IMG/VR virus record: IMGVR_UViG_3300045977_000235 | Span: 1 to 64,000 of that record | Length of the DNA stretch: 64,000 nucleotides | From: a virus | Strand: one strand, 5' to 3' | Shown here: piece after piece, positions 43,633 through 50,874 of the stretch | Position numbering within the stretch: the first letter of the stretch is position 1 | Layout of the letters: every line of letters starts with the position of its first letter | Notes under the pieces: generated by a model | The model's database searches: none | What the model saw: only the letters and a program-made list of their open reading frames with translations | What the model was told of the DNA's origin: nothing | Translations under genes and position numbers: made by a program

Positions 43633-44091
43633 TTATTGCTTATACAAGACACCATACACGAATCCTGTACTATCTTCTATGATACATATACTATGGTATG
43701 GTTCTAAACATGGGTATATTTCCATGTCATCTATATCTATCTCAATTTCTGTTACTGTACCGTTTTCTCCTAAAGCAATTATTTCCCCTATACCATCTAA
43801 AGACAATAGATGAAAATAAGCAACATATGCTTGCTCATTTTCATATTTACCTGGAGAAACAATCCTACCATCTACTATTCTATAGTCTTTTTCTATTTGC
43901 TCTTTTAATGTTTGCCCGAATTTTTCATTGTGTAGCATATGCTCTTTTTCCTCTCTTTTAATTGTTTCTTGTAGCTCTTGATAGAGTCTTATGTCGTTAC
44001 CATATGGATCATCATACTCTGCATTTTCATGGTAGAGCATACTGTTATCCTCTCTTGACAATGGCATAGTGTAGTAGTCAAAGTACTGCAT
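43633..44091 (-). CDS. Hypothetical protein, last gene of the middle leftward operon
   Basis: 152 aa. A charged helical first half (LYQELQETIKREEKEHMLHNEKFGQTLKEQIEKDYRIVDG) is followed by a beta-rich acidic half (IGEIIALGENGTVTEIEIDIDDMEIYP). No family recognised. Gene style (SD AGAGGATAC, dense stop/start spacing) matches its neighbours. Confidence 0.55.
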   Translation of the reverse strand: MQYFDYYTMPLSREDNSMLYHENAEYDDPYGNDIRLYQELQETIKREEKEHMLHNEKFGQTLKEQIEKDYRIVDGRIVSPGKYENEQAYVAYFHLLSLDGIGEIIALGENGTVTEIEIDIDDMEIYPCLEPYHSICIIEDSTGFVYGVLYKQ

Positions 44092-44112
44092 TGCTCTGTA
44101 TCCTCTCTTGTA

Positions 44113-44310
44113 TTAAGTACCGCAAATAATACAAGGATAATAGATGCAATGCTTGTTTGTTACGTTGTACTGTACTTTACAAGCAGTACAAAGCATACAA
44201 TCTGTACATTGATACTGTTTTGCTTTGCAGTCTTTTTCCTCTGGTACATCGCTTGCTTGCTCTTTTTGTTGAGCAAGCAATAAGTGTAGTTTATTGAGAC
44301 TTATTTGCAT
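44113..44310 (-). CDS. Cys-rich small protein
   Basis: 65 aa. CKAKQYQCTDCMLCTACKVQY and CIYYPCIICGT give nine Cys in the last 40 residues, so one or two zinc sites are likely. The N-terminal part is helical (SLNKLHLLLAQQKEQA). AGAGGATAAAA precedes the ATG. Function unknown. Confidence 0.55.
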   Translation of the reverse strand: MQISLNKLHLLLAQQKEQASDVPEEKDCKAKQYQCTDCMLCTACKVQYNVTNKHCIYYPCIICGT

Positions 44311-44316
44311 TGTCTT

Positions 44317-44595
44317 TTATCCTCTATAGGCGAATTTTTTATCTGTCGTATAGTAGACGTACTGCGCCAATCTTTCCTTGTAGTTTCGTAGTATGCCTCT
44401 GTTTATATTGTCTTGAGTCCATCTGCTTTGTTTGTCATATGATGGTATGCTTGTATGGCAGAGTTTTTTAAACATGCTATATGCTTTATTAGAAGCAATT
44501 TCCAGAGTATCACAAGACTCTATATCCTTGTATGTTATCAAGTCTTGTGTACTTGCTACACTGTACCCTAAAGCATAGTGTGTTTTCTGTGACAT
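44317..44595 (-). CDS. GYS-type small protein, paralogue 1
   Basis: 92 aa. YALGYSVASTQDLITYKDI near the start and GILRNYKERLAQY near the end match its two upstream neighbours, which share GYSxGxxIAS.QDL and GI..NY..RI. The middle contains MFKKLCHTSIPSYD. The function is unknown; three adjacent copies suggest recent tandem duplication. Confidence 0.58.
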   Translation of the reverse strand: MSQKTHYALGYSVASTQDLITYKDIESCDTLEIASNKAYSMFKKLCHTSIPSYDKQSRWTQDNINRGILRNYKERLAQYVYYTTDKKFAYRG

Positions 44596-44671
44596 TGTAA
44601 AAGTATCCTCTATAAATTGTTGTTTTATATGTTGCTCTATACACTTGCTTATAAAACAACATATACACTTG

Positions 44672-45001
44672 CTACAGACTTGCTTGTAGTCTGTTTATTC
44701 TACTTGTGTAATTTGCCCGAATTCCTCTCACTATGCCACAAGAGTACACACTAAAGACGTTATACTGTCTTGTCTCTTGTAGTGTCTTGAGTACCTTATA
44801 CAATGCATCTGCCATTGTATCGAATTCAGTATAGCAGAGCTTATAGAATACCTCTCTTGCTTCTAAAGACGTTGTAATAGTACCGTAGTGTGACCATGTT
44901 ACAGTATAAGGTACTTGTTTCCCTTGTATGATTAAATCTTGCCAAGACGCAATTGCAAAGCCTTGACTATATCCTTGTCTGTAGATGTCTCTTTTTGTCA
45001 T
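44672..45001 (-). CDS. GYS-type small protein, paralogue 2
   Basis: 109 aa from the ATG at 45001 (an ATG at 45034 lacks a ribosome site). DIYRQGYSQGFAIASWQDLI and IVRGIRANYTSRINRL are shared with paralogues 1 and 3; EVFYKLCYTEFDTMADALYKVL is the conserved middle. Function unknown. Confidence 0.6.
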   Translation of the reverse strand: MTKRDIYRQGYSQGFAIASWQDLIIQGKQVPYTVTWSHYGTITTSLEAREVFYKLCYTEFDTMADALYKVLKTLQETRQYNVFSVYSCGIVRGIRANYTSRINRLQASL

Positions 45002-45027
45002 GCGCTTTTTTCCTTGTCGTGTTATAA

Positions 45028-45052
45028 AGAGCATATGATAGACATATGCTCT
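45028..45052. repeat. Intergenic hairpin AGAGCATATG-N5-CATATGCTCT
   Basis: A perfect 10-bp stem directly upstream of the gene at 44672 and downstream of the gene at 45066. It is one of a set of AGAGCA/TGCTCT hairpins in the 43-54 kb operon. Confidence 0.6.
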
Positions 45053-45065
45053 TGCTCTTGTTTGC

Positions 45066-45407
45066 TTACTTACTCTTTAATGCTTTTATCCTCTCTTTAT
45101 AGTTTTTCTTAATACCTGCCGCTATACCATCATCAAAAACAAGCCAGACATCATAAGATTTGCTTTCTTGTGTCTCGTTTAATGCTTGTGCAGTAAACTC
45201 GAAAGGTGAGTATTCTCTATTCATTTCCTCTGCATCATAGCAGAGCAAGTAAAACAGATCTTCTCTGTCTGTATTGTCGTTTACAGTCTCAATACAAGCA
45301 TTGTAGATGTGTTTAGGTACTTTATCACCTATAGATGGTAAGTCTTGATAGGATGCTATCATGTAACCTCTACTGTACCCTATGCTGTAAATGTATCGCT
45401 TATTCAT
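45066..45407 (-). CDS. GYS-type small protein, paralogue 3
   Basis: 113 aa from the ATG at 45407, which overlaps the upstream stop as TAATG; an ATG three codons earlier is too close to the AGAGG. YIYSIGYSRGYMIASYQDLPS, DLFYLLCYDAEEMN and GIAAGIKKNYKERIKAL align with paralogues 1 and 2. Function unknown. Confidence 0.6.
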   Translation of the reverse strand: MNKRYIYSIGYSRGYMIASYQDLPSIGDKVPKHIYNACIETVNDNTDREDLFYLLCYDAEEMNREYSPFEFTAQALNETQESKSYDVWLVFDDGIAAGIKKNYKERIKALKSK

Positions 45408-45661
45408 TATTTGCATACCTCTTGCTGTATTGTGTGCATTCTCTGTCGTAAAGAATCAAGTACCTTGCCAGTGTAACAATGAAACGATGGTATAGTGTCT
45501 GTAATGCTTGTTTGCTCTATATAGTACCTTTCCATTGCATATTGATAACACTCTACTCCTACCATGCAAAACAAGTCTGCAATGTATCCTCTATAAGTAC
45601 TTTTCTTGCTTTCATAGTGGTCAATTGCTTTGCGTGCTATTGTCTCGTTACTGCTCTGCAT
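45407..45661 (-). CDS. Hypothetical small protein
   Basis: 84 aa from the ATG at 45661, overlapping the end of the upstream gene; the frame is open to 45712. YRGYIADLFCMVGVECYQYAMERYYIEQTSI is amphipathic helix. No family recognised. Coupled to both neighbours. Confidence 0.5.
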   Translation of the reverse strand: MQSSNETIARKAIDHYESKKSTYRGYIADLFCMVGVECYQYAMERYYIEQTSITDTIPSFHCYTGKVLDSLRQRMHTIQQEVCK

Positions 45662-45836
45662 TGTTGAGTATCCTACGATAGATGATTCTGTAGTATGCTG
45701 TATACGGTGCATTTATACGGTAGTCTTTTAGATTGTCTCTTGCTTCTTTTCTGCTTTCACTACAGCAAAGATCTTCCCACCTATCATAAAAACCTTGGAC
45801 AACGTAGCAGTACAAGTACTTGTTTGCTCTTTTCAT
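45648..45836 (-). CDS. Small conserved phage-type protein (YVVQG...W type)
   Basis: 62 aa. YCYVVQGFYDRWEDLCCSESRKEARDNLKDYRINAP and RIIYRRI follow a pattern (Y.VQG.Y..GWE.V...E...EA...LK.YR.NEP...R...RR) that I recognise from many phage and plasmid small proteins of unknown function. It may be a small alpha-beta domain. The 17-bp palindrome at 45860 lies upstream. Confidence 0.65.
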   Translation of the reverse strand: MKRANKYLYCYVVQGFYDRWEDLCCSESRKEARDNLKDYRINAPYTAYYRIIYRRILNNAEQ

Positions 45837-45980
45837 TGTGTGCTCTCTTTCCTTGTAGGATTAAATTATTTAATCTGTACTGTGCTCTGTACCGTACTTA
45901 CTTGTTACGGTACAGAGTATGCTTTTTTCGCTCTACAATGCCTCTATTTTACGTTGTAATGTTTGCCCTATACTTTCCTA

Positions 45981-45996
45981 TGCTCTCATGAGAGCA
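45981..45996. repeat. 16-bp palindrome TGCTCTCATGAGAGCA
   Basis: Perfect palindrome in the gap between the genes at 45648 and 46014, next to a TACGGTACAG inverted repeat around 45890-45920. It belongs to the AGAGCA/TGCTCT set. Confidence 0.6.
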
Positions 45997-46013
45997 ATGC
46001 ACTATAGAGCATT

Positions 46014-46421
46014 CTAGGCTGTTTTTTCGGCCATTGTAGACGTATATGCTTGTGGCACAGTAAAGAGCTTGCTTGTATCTTTACGCCAGACATAAGCGCC
46101 AGAGTGCAAGCAATTATCGTATATATAGAAGTAATCAATTGCTTTGTACTCTGGCGTATCAATTGCAAGTCTCTTGCCGTTTACGACATAAGAAAACACA
46201 AGCTTATGCCATATGTCTTTAGCTTTACAGTCTTTATATCCTCTAATGTACTCTTTCATGTATAAAGGTAGTCTATTATAGTCATCTGTCATTAGTACAA
46301 TTTCCAGATACTTGTTAGTAATCTGCTTGCCAGAGTAACAGTAAAGCTCTGCATTGCAGTATATATCATCTATACGTGCTAGCATTCTGTCTTTTATGTT
46401 GAGCATTCTATCTTTACGCAT
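46014..46421 (-). CDS. Hypothetical protein
   Basis: 135 aa. RDIWHKLVFSYVVNGKRLAIDTPEYKAIDYFYIYD-like central region (CKAKDIWHKLVFSY) with an N-terminal basic helix (MRKDRMLNIKDRMLARIDD). Aromatic-rich. No family recognised. It overlaps the upstream gene by 8 bases and has GAGGAAAAC before the ATG. Confidence 0.52.
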   Translation of the reverse strand: MRKDRMLNIKDRMLARIDDIYCNAELYCYSGKQITNKYLEIVLMTDDYNRLPLYMKEYIRGYKDCKAKDIWHKLVFSYVVNGKRLAIDTPEYKAIDYFYIYDNCLHSGAYVWRKDTSKLFTVPQAYTSTMAEKTA

Positions 46422-46620
46422 TGCTTTTGTTTTCCTCTTGTAGAGCTTGTCTGCATTCTACGAATTTTACATTGTTAGTGTTTAGGTAGTGAGTAAGCAA
46501 GTATTCGATATAGTCTATAGTCTCAAGATTGCTATGCATATTGAGACTTTCTCTTGCCACAATAAGAGCTTTATCAATGGCTCTTACTAAAGCTCTATAG
46601 TCTGCATTATATCGTTTCAT
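46414..46620 (-). CDS. Hypothetical small helical protein
   Basis: 68 aa from the ATG at 46620, inside the end of the upstream gene; a start at 46665 is possible. ADYRALVRAIDKALIVARESL and ETIDYIEYLLTHYLNT look like two helices. No family recognised. Confidence 0.48.
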   Translation of the reverse strand: MKRYNADYRALVRAIDKALIVARESLNMHSNLETIDYIEYLLTHYLNTNNVKFVECRQALQEENKSNA

Positions 46621-46816
46621 AATAAGACTCGTTACTACCTTTGTGCTCTTTAATAATATCGCCATTCTCTAATAAGTAAACGCTTTCATTGGCACATCTA
46701 CCATATGCAGACTTACTATGGTCAAGGTATATGTTAAACGTCAACAGAGCTTGTCTTTTATTGTTTGTCGTAAAGACGAATCCTACGTTACCAACTAGCA
46801 CACTATACCGATCCAT
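46607..46816 (-). CDS. Small conserved phage-type protein (VLVGNVG...GR type)
   Basis: 69 aa. YSVLVGNVGFVFTTNNKRQALLTFNIYLDHSKSAYGRCANESVYLLENGDIIKEHKG fits a pattern common in phage genomes (YSVLVGN.G.V......A...F..Y...S....GR...E.V.L...G.I..E). It is an alpha-beta mini-domain of unknown role. Confidence 0.65.
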   Translation of the reverse strand: MDRYSVLVGNVGFVFTTNNKRQALLTFNIYLDHSKSAYGRCANESVYLLENGDIIKEHKGSNESYYETI

Positions 46817-46886
46817 TTTGCTTTCCCTTATATGATGCTATCATGGTACTTGCTTATGATTTGCTATACCATGATAGCGTTTTGCT

Positions 46887-47168
46887 TTAGTTCTCTACAC
46901 TGTAGAGCTTTCTTGCTTTATACTTCTTAACAAGGTTATTGTACTCTCTTGCTTGTAAATGCAATTGCTCTATAGGCAATATATCCTCTCTTATTAAGTC
47001 ATGTTCAAGATTACTCGTTTGGCTTGTATTTGTCTCGTAACAAGACTCTACTCTATAGCATTCCTCTTGCGTGTTATAGTGGTATACCATAACGAGTCTA
47101 TAAGGTTTACCATCTGTATCATTATTCCTACGTACTACTTGATAGAACCAGATATTACTTTGTGCCAT
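46887..47168 (-). CDS. Hypothetical protein
   Basis: 93 aa. WFYQVVRRNNDTDGKPYRLVMVYHYNTQEECYRVESCYE is a strand pair with a turn, then a helix (EQLHLQAREYNNLVKKYKARKL). AAAGGTAAAGC precedes the ATG. A long inverted repeat around a GGTA/TACC core lies just upstream of 46887, after the stop (46835-46875). Confidence 0.5.
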   Translation of the reverse strand: MAQSNIWFYQVVRRNNDTDGKPYRLVMVYHYNTQEECYRVESCYETNTSQTSNLEHDLIREDILPIEQLHLQAREYNNLVKKYKARKLYSVEN

Positions 47169-47174
47169 TATGCT

Positions 47175-47462
47175 TTACCTTTCCCTTGCCATTGATAGGA
47201 TCTGCAAATAATCTACTTGCGATTCGATAGCATGAGATACTAGATCCATGATAAACCAAGCATTGTGTAACATATGGGTCTGCATTTTAGGAGGTATTGT
47301 CTTTTCTACTTCTTGCTCTATATAGTTTTTCAATGTCGATACTTTATCCTCTCTTGTACTTTTTGCTAGTTTTTCCAGATACGGTAAATGTACCTTGTCA
47401 TTATTTAACCATAGGCTAACAATGAAAGTCTCAAAATTTGTCATACTCTGGTATTCTGCCAT
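47175..47462 (-). CDS. Small conserved phage-type protein (NFET..VSLWL type)
   Basis: 95 aa. MTNFETFIVSLWLNNDK is the start of a small family (N.ET..V.LWL.N) frequent in phages, similar to what is called DUF7249. The rest is helical (LPYLEKLAKSTR; TLKNYIEQEVEKTIPPK). Function unknown. GAGGAAAAG precedes the ATG. Confidence 0.62.
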   Translation of the reverse strand: MAEYQSMTNFETFIVSLWLNNDKVHLPYLEKLAKSTREDKVSTLKNYIEQEVEKTIPPKMQTHMLHNAWFIMDLVSHAIESQVDYLQILSMARER

Positions 47463-47476
47463 TGTTTGCTTTTCCT

Positions 47477-47632
47477 CTATTTGTCGTTACCGTATACGCA
47501 AGTCTGCTCTTTTACTACTTCCATATGCAATGTATGCATTCTCGTTTCATAGTAAATATTCATATGCATAATAGCGGCATATGACAGTACTACAAAAAGA
47601 GCAAGTACACTTGTCTTGATAGCAAATAGCAT
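47477..47632 (-). CDS. 51-aa membrane protein
   Basis: ATG at 47632 with AAGGAAAAC upstream. MLFAIKTSVLALFVVLSYAA is a signal anchor; the rest (YYETRMHTLHMEVVKEQTCVYGNDK) would lie outside the cytoplasm with one Cys. No family recognised. Confidence 0.55.
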   Translation of the reverse strand: MLFAIKTSVLALFVVLSYAAIMHMNIYYETRMHTLHMEVVKEQTCVYGNDK

Positions 47633-47650
47633 TTTGTTTTCCTTGTGTAG

Positions 47651-47682
47651 TGAGAGCATAGCAAGCAAGTACTATGCTCTCA
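47651..47682. repeat. Intergenic hairpin TGAGAGCATAG...CTATGCTCTCA next to a palindrome
   Basis: An 11-bp stem with a 10-base loop between the helicase gene and the small membrane gene. A GATTAAATTATTTAACC palindrome follows two bases later at 47684. It is a member of the AGAGCA/TGCTCT hairpin set. Confidence 0.65.
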
Positions 47683-47689
47683 GATTAAA

Positions 47690-49711
47690 TTATTTAACCT
47701 CTTTATAGAGAATAGCATACATATGTACTGGGATTTGTTTATGATACTTGCGTAACATTTTCAATGCCGCAGTAATCTGTTTACTTGTTAGCTTGTCTCT
47801 TTCAGCAAGAGATCTGCCAAATTTGCCGTCTAATTTGTTGTATCCTATATCATTCTTCTCTGTAGCTTGATCCAGGTTTCGATTGTCCAGAAAACGACAA
47901 GCAGAAAGTACCGTATCATGGATCTGCTTTGTATACGTTACCTCTTGCACCGTAGTCTGTACCGTAGTTTTTCCTACTGTGCTCTGCAATACCGTGTTTT
48001 TGGTGTCTGGCGTAGTCTGTACTGCGTTTTGTTTCTCTACCTTGCCAGAGTATAGGGTACTTGATTTGCTATGCTCAGATTGGCTTGTAGAGCTTTTTTC
48101 TCGTATAGGTTTATCCTCTCGTATCGTGACCTTGTTATCAAGTACTGCGTTTATAACACGGTACTTGTTAATAAAAGCTCTGATAAAAAGATTGTCCAGA
48201 GTGTTAGGTATTACAAGGTACTGTGCTAGTACTGCGTTTTTCTGTCCTATACGTAACAGTCTATCCTCTGCTTGTATGTTCAATAATGGTGACCATTCTG
48301 CCTCTACAAAGATTGCAATAGATGATCTAGTAAGCGTAAAGCCTACGCCTATCGCTCCTATAGTGCCTACAAGTACTACTATTTGTCCATCTTGAAATTG
48401 TTCTATAGTCTCTTGTCGTTTCTTAGGTGACACACTACCATCTAAAAAGATAGTATTAAAGTACTCTGCAATTTTAGCACCAACCTCTTTATGGTGAGTA
48501 AAGATTACTAATGGTGTAGTACTGCTCTCTTGTACTACCTTTATATGTTCTATAGCAGGATTAACTTTTGCTTTGCCAAGTTTTGCTCTTTCCTCTGCTA
48601 TATCCTCAAAACTTATCTTGTACTTGCGTAATACTTCTTGAAAAGTATCTGGATCTAGATCTGTTAATTCCTCTATATTGAAAGGTAAGCTACTATCTTT
48701 ATATGTCGATTGTAGCTCTATTATTTGCCTTGTCTTTTCTGGCAAATCTTTTAGAACTTCGTCTTTAGTCCTACGAATCATAATTTTACTGCGTAGTAAG
48801 CTCTGCAATTCGGATTCGTTACTACTACCTTTATTATTCCAACCATACCGACCTTGACTAGCAGAGCAATACCTTTTTTCGTAGTATGATTTGCTATCGA
48901 ATAGCTTTGCATTATGAACAATCGGCCATAGTTCTATAGGACGATTCAAGACAGGAGATCCTGTCATATATAGTACTTGTGTACCATACTCAACAATGCC
49001 ATTGATAGCAGGTATTGTATTGTATGTTCTGGTAATCGGATCGAATTCCTTATGTTCTGGTTTTCCTATAATTGCTTTAGTACGTTGTATATCTGGATTC
49101 TTTAGTAAATGGGATTCGTCACAGATTACTAGATCCCAAGGATGACAGAGCTTGTCATATAAAGCTACAGCAAGATCGTAGCTTATGATAACAATACCGC
49201 TATCTGCTACTCTGTCAGTACTTCTTGTTACAAGACAATACTTGTGTGCATCTACAAGCCAAGAAAAAGACTCGTATAACCAGTTAAGCTTGAGACTACT
49301 AGGGCAAACAATCAAGATGTCTTGATAACCTTTATAGTTTATCAAGCCAAGAGCTTGAATAGTCTTACCAATTCCCATGTCGTCAGCAAGTAGACATACT
49401 GGCTTGTCAAGCAAGTATTCTATACCTGCTATCTGATACGAGTAGTATTGCTTGTCTGCATTGCATGGTACTTGTAGATTGCTTGTAGTAGCATAGGACG
49501 CTTTTAAGGTATTGATAAACGGTAGCAGATTGTCTCTTGTTTCCTTGTCTGCATATGCAATTAGATGCATAGCATTCGCGGCATTAGTGGTATACCATAC
49601 CTTTCTGGCATAGTCGAAACGCATATTTGCCTTGTGTGCTAGCATTCTCTCGTTATAGTCGCAAGTAAAGACATACTCCGAATCTTTCATTGTTAGTATA
49701 GGATCTGCCAT
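47690..49711 (-). CDS. SNF2-type DNA helicase/translocase
   Basis: 673 aa from the ATG at 49711 (AGAGGTAT upstream; an ATG at 49768 is weaker). Motif I is LADDMGIGKTIQALGLI (110-117 DDMGIGKT), Ia LIVCPSSLKLNW, II VICDESHLLKN (DESH ~198-201), III LYMTGSPVLNRPIELW, IV VIFTHHKEVG, V VLVGTIGAIGVGFTLTRS, VI QAEDRLLRIGQKN. This is a complete SNF2 motor of the SMARCAL1/HepA-like subgroup. The last ~150 residues are Thr/Lys-rich, then helical. Such enzymes translocate on duplex DNA and remodel forks or displace proteins. It may work on replication forks or strip proteins from the many palindrome sites. Confidence 0.9.
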   Translation of the reverse strand: MADPILTMKDSEYVFTCDYNERMLAHKANMRFDYARKVWYTTNAANAMHLIAYADKETRDNLLPFINTLKASYATTSNLQVPCNADKQYYSYQIAGIEYLLDKPVCLLADDMGIGKTIQALGLINYKGYQDILIVCPSSLKLNWLYESFSWLVDAHKYCLVTRSTDRVADSGIVIISYDLAVALYDKLCHPWDLVICDESHLLKNPDIQRTKAIIGKPEHKEFDPITRTYNTIPAINGIVEYGTQVLYMTGSPVLNRPIELWPIVHNAKLFDSKSYYEKRYCSASQGRYGWNNKGSSNESELQSLLRSKIMIRRTKDEVLKDLPEKTRQIIELQSTYKDSSLPFNIEELTDLDPDTFQEVLRKYKISFEDIAEERAKLGKAKVNPAIEHIKVVQESSTTPLVIFTHHKEVGAKIAEYFNTIFLDGSVSPKKRQETIEQFQDGQIVVLVGTIGAIGVGFTLTRSSIAIFVEAEWSPLLNIQAEDRLLRIGQKNAVLAQYLVIPNTLDNLFIRAFINKYRVINAVLDNKVTIREDKPIREKSSTSQSEHSKSSTLYSGKVEKQNAVQTTPDTKNTVLQSTVGKTTVQTTVQEVTYTKQIHDTVLSACRFLDNRNLDQATEKNDIGYNKLDGKFGRSLAERDKLTSKQITAALKMLRKYHKQIPVHMYAILYKEVK

Positions 49712-49816
49712 TGTAAATATACCTCTTATTAAACGCAGTAAAGAGAGTAGCATAGTGTACCTTGTCATTATTAAGGTACAAGGTACAAGGTAAATGTACC
49801 TTGTACCATGCCATTG

Positions 49817-50188
49817 TTATCGTATCGTTATGTTGCCTGAAATGCTACCTTTCCTCTCTTTCTTAGGTAGACTTTCTCTTATGATTTGCTCTGTTACCTT
49901 TAGACTTGCACCGTACTTTTCTTGTGCTCTGTCTATATCCTCTTGTGACATACTACAGATCTGATTAAATAATTTAATCGCTCTATCTTGTGAGCAATTG
50001 AGAACGCCACATAAACGAGTAAGAGTATCAATGTTTACTGGCGTTTTTTGGTAGTACGTAGGCAGACCAACTATGATGTCACCTTGCAAGTGTAGCGTTT
50101 CATCTACTGTATATCTACCAGACTTTAGCTTGAGTGTATCTGGTATCTTGATTGCTTTAATTGCAGCATATAGTAAGTCTCTTGTCAT
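49817..50188 (-). CDS. Hypothetical phage protein, small conserved type
   Basis: 123 aa. PDTLKLKSGRYTVDETLHLQGDIIVG is a beta-rich start of a kind repeated in many phage hypotheticals (L.L.G.YTV.E.L...G.I.VG). The helical remainder includes DRAIKLFNQICSMSQEDIDRA, where IKLFN is the reading of a palindrome copy (49964-49978). Function unknown. Confidence 0.62.
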   Translation of the reverse strand: MTRDLLYAAIKAIKIPDTLKLKSGRYTVDETLHLQGDIIVGLPTYYQKTPVNIDTLTRLCGVLNCSQDRAIKLFNQICSMSQEDIDRAQEKYGASLKVTEQIIRESLPKKERKGSISGNITIR

Positions 50189-50205
50189 TAGCTTATACCT
50201 CTATT

Positions 50206-50532
50206 CTAGTGCTGCTTTTTTAACTTGATAGACATGACATCTGCAAGTAAATCTATCATCTCTTGCTTTGGCATTGTCCAACTATCGCCTAAAATACTTT
50301 CATAATGTTTCTCTGTTATGCTGTGCAAGTATTGTATCTGGTTTAATACTTCCTCCCAAGTACTATCTTTATGTATCATATACATAACAGCAAGTTTTGT
50401 TTCTTGCGATGGTACTTTACTTGCTACAGATTGCTTGTGATTTGCTTGTGCTCTTTTTGGCTTTGCTATTACATCTTGAGTACACAAGACAAGAGACACT
50501 ACAAGCAACATAAACACGCAAAACTTTTTCAT
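50206..50532 (-). CDS. Secreted hypothetical protein
   Basis: 108 aa from the ATG at 50532 (AGGGGAAAG upstream). MKKFCVFMLLVVSLVLCTQD followed by VIAK is a signal peptide with a likely cut after VIA; a Cys at 17 does not sit in a good lipobox. The mature part is helical and basic (EVLNQIQYLHSITEKHYESILGD). Periplasmic or membrane-associated role unknown. Confidence 0.6.
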   Translation of the reverse strand: MKKFCVFMLLVVSLVLCTQDVIAKPKRAQANHKQSVASKVPSQETKLAVMYMIHKDSTWEEVLNQIQYLHSITEKHYESILGDSWTMPKQEMIDLLADVMSIKLKKQH

Positions 50533-50551
50533 TCTCTTTCCCCTATGAAAC

Positions 50552-50585
50552 GAGAGCACACAAGCGTATTGTGTAGTGTGCTCTC
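50552..50585. repeat. Intergenic hairpin GAGAGCACAC...GTGTGCTCTC
   Basis: A 10-bp stem with a 14-base loop just upstream of the secreted protein gene at 50206. Member of the AGAGCA/TGCTCT hairpin set. Confidence 0.6.
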
Positions 50586-50647
50586 AGAATACCGTTTTTT
50601 CGTCCTACAATACGCCAAATTTCGATTTGTTTTCCAAGGTAGTGTGT

Positions 50648-50812
50648 TTATACATCTTGAGAAAACAAATCGTTTTTAGGGCAAAACAGAGCATAAAGTA
50701 AAAAAGACTCGTTACACTCAAGACAGAGCAACAAATTTGCTGCATCTACTATTGTGCAAGTATCATCTGTTACTGCTTGCTTGCAATTATCACAAAAGCT
50801 TTTGATTGTCAT
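50648..50812 (-). CDS. 54-aa zinc-ribbon protein
   Basis: ATG at 50812 with AGGAG upstream, TAA at 50648. SFCDNCKQAVTDDTCT has one CxxC and LLCLECNESF a second; a further Cys in LFCPKND. Typical mini zinc ribbon. Function unknown. It lies directly downstream of the ParB-like gene. Confidence 0.58.
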   Translation of the reverse strand: MTIKSFCDNCKQAVTDDTCTIVDAANLLLCLECNESFLLYALFCPKNDLFSQDV

Positions 50813-50836
50813 ATGATGCTACTCCTAAAAAATAAA

Positions 50837-50863
50837 GAGAGCACAGTATCATACTGTGCTCTC
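50837..50863 (-). terminator. Perfect 12-bp hairpin after the ParB-like gene
   Basis: GAGAGCACAGTA-TCA-TACTGTGCTCTC immediately after the ParB-like stop codon. There is little U-run on the minus strand (TTTATTTTTTAGG follows in part), so it could be an intrinsic terminator or a processing signal. Confidence 0.55.
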
Positions 50864-50874
50864 GTATTGTTTAC

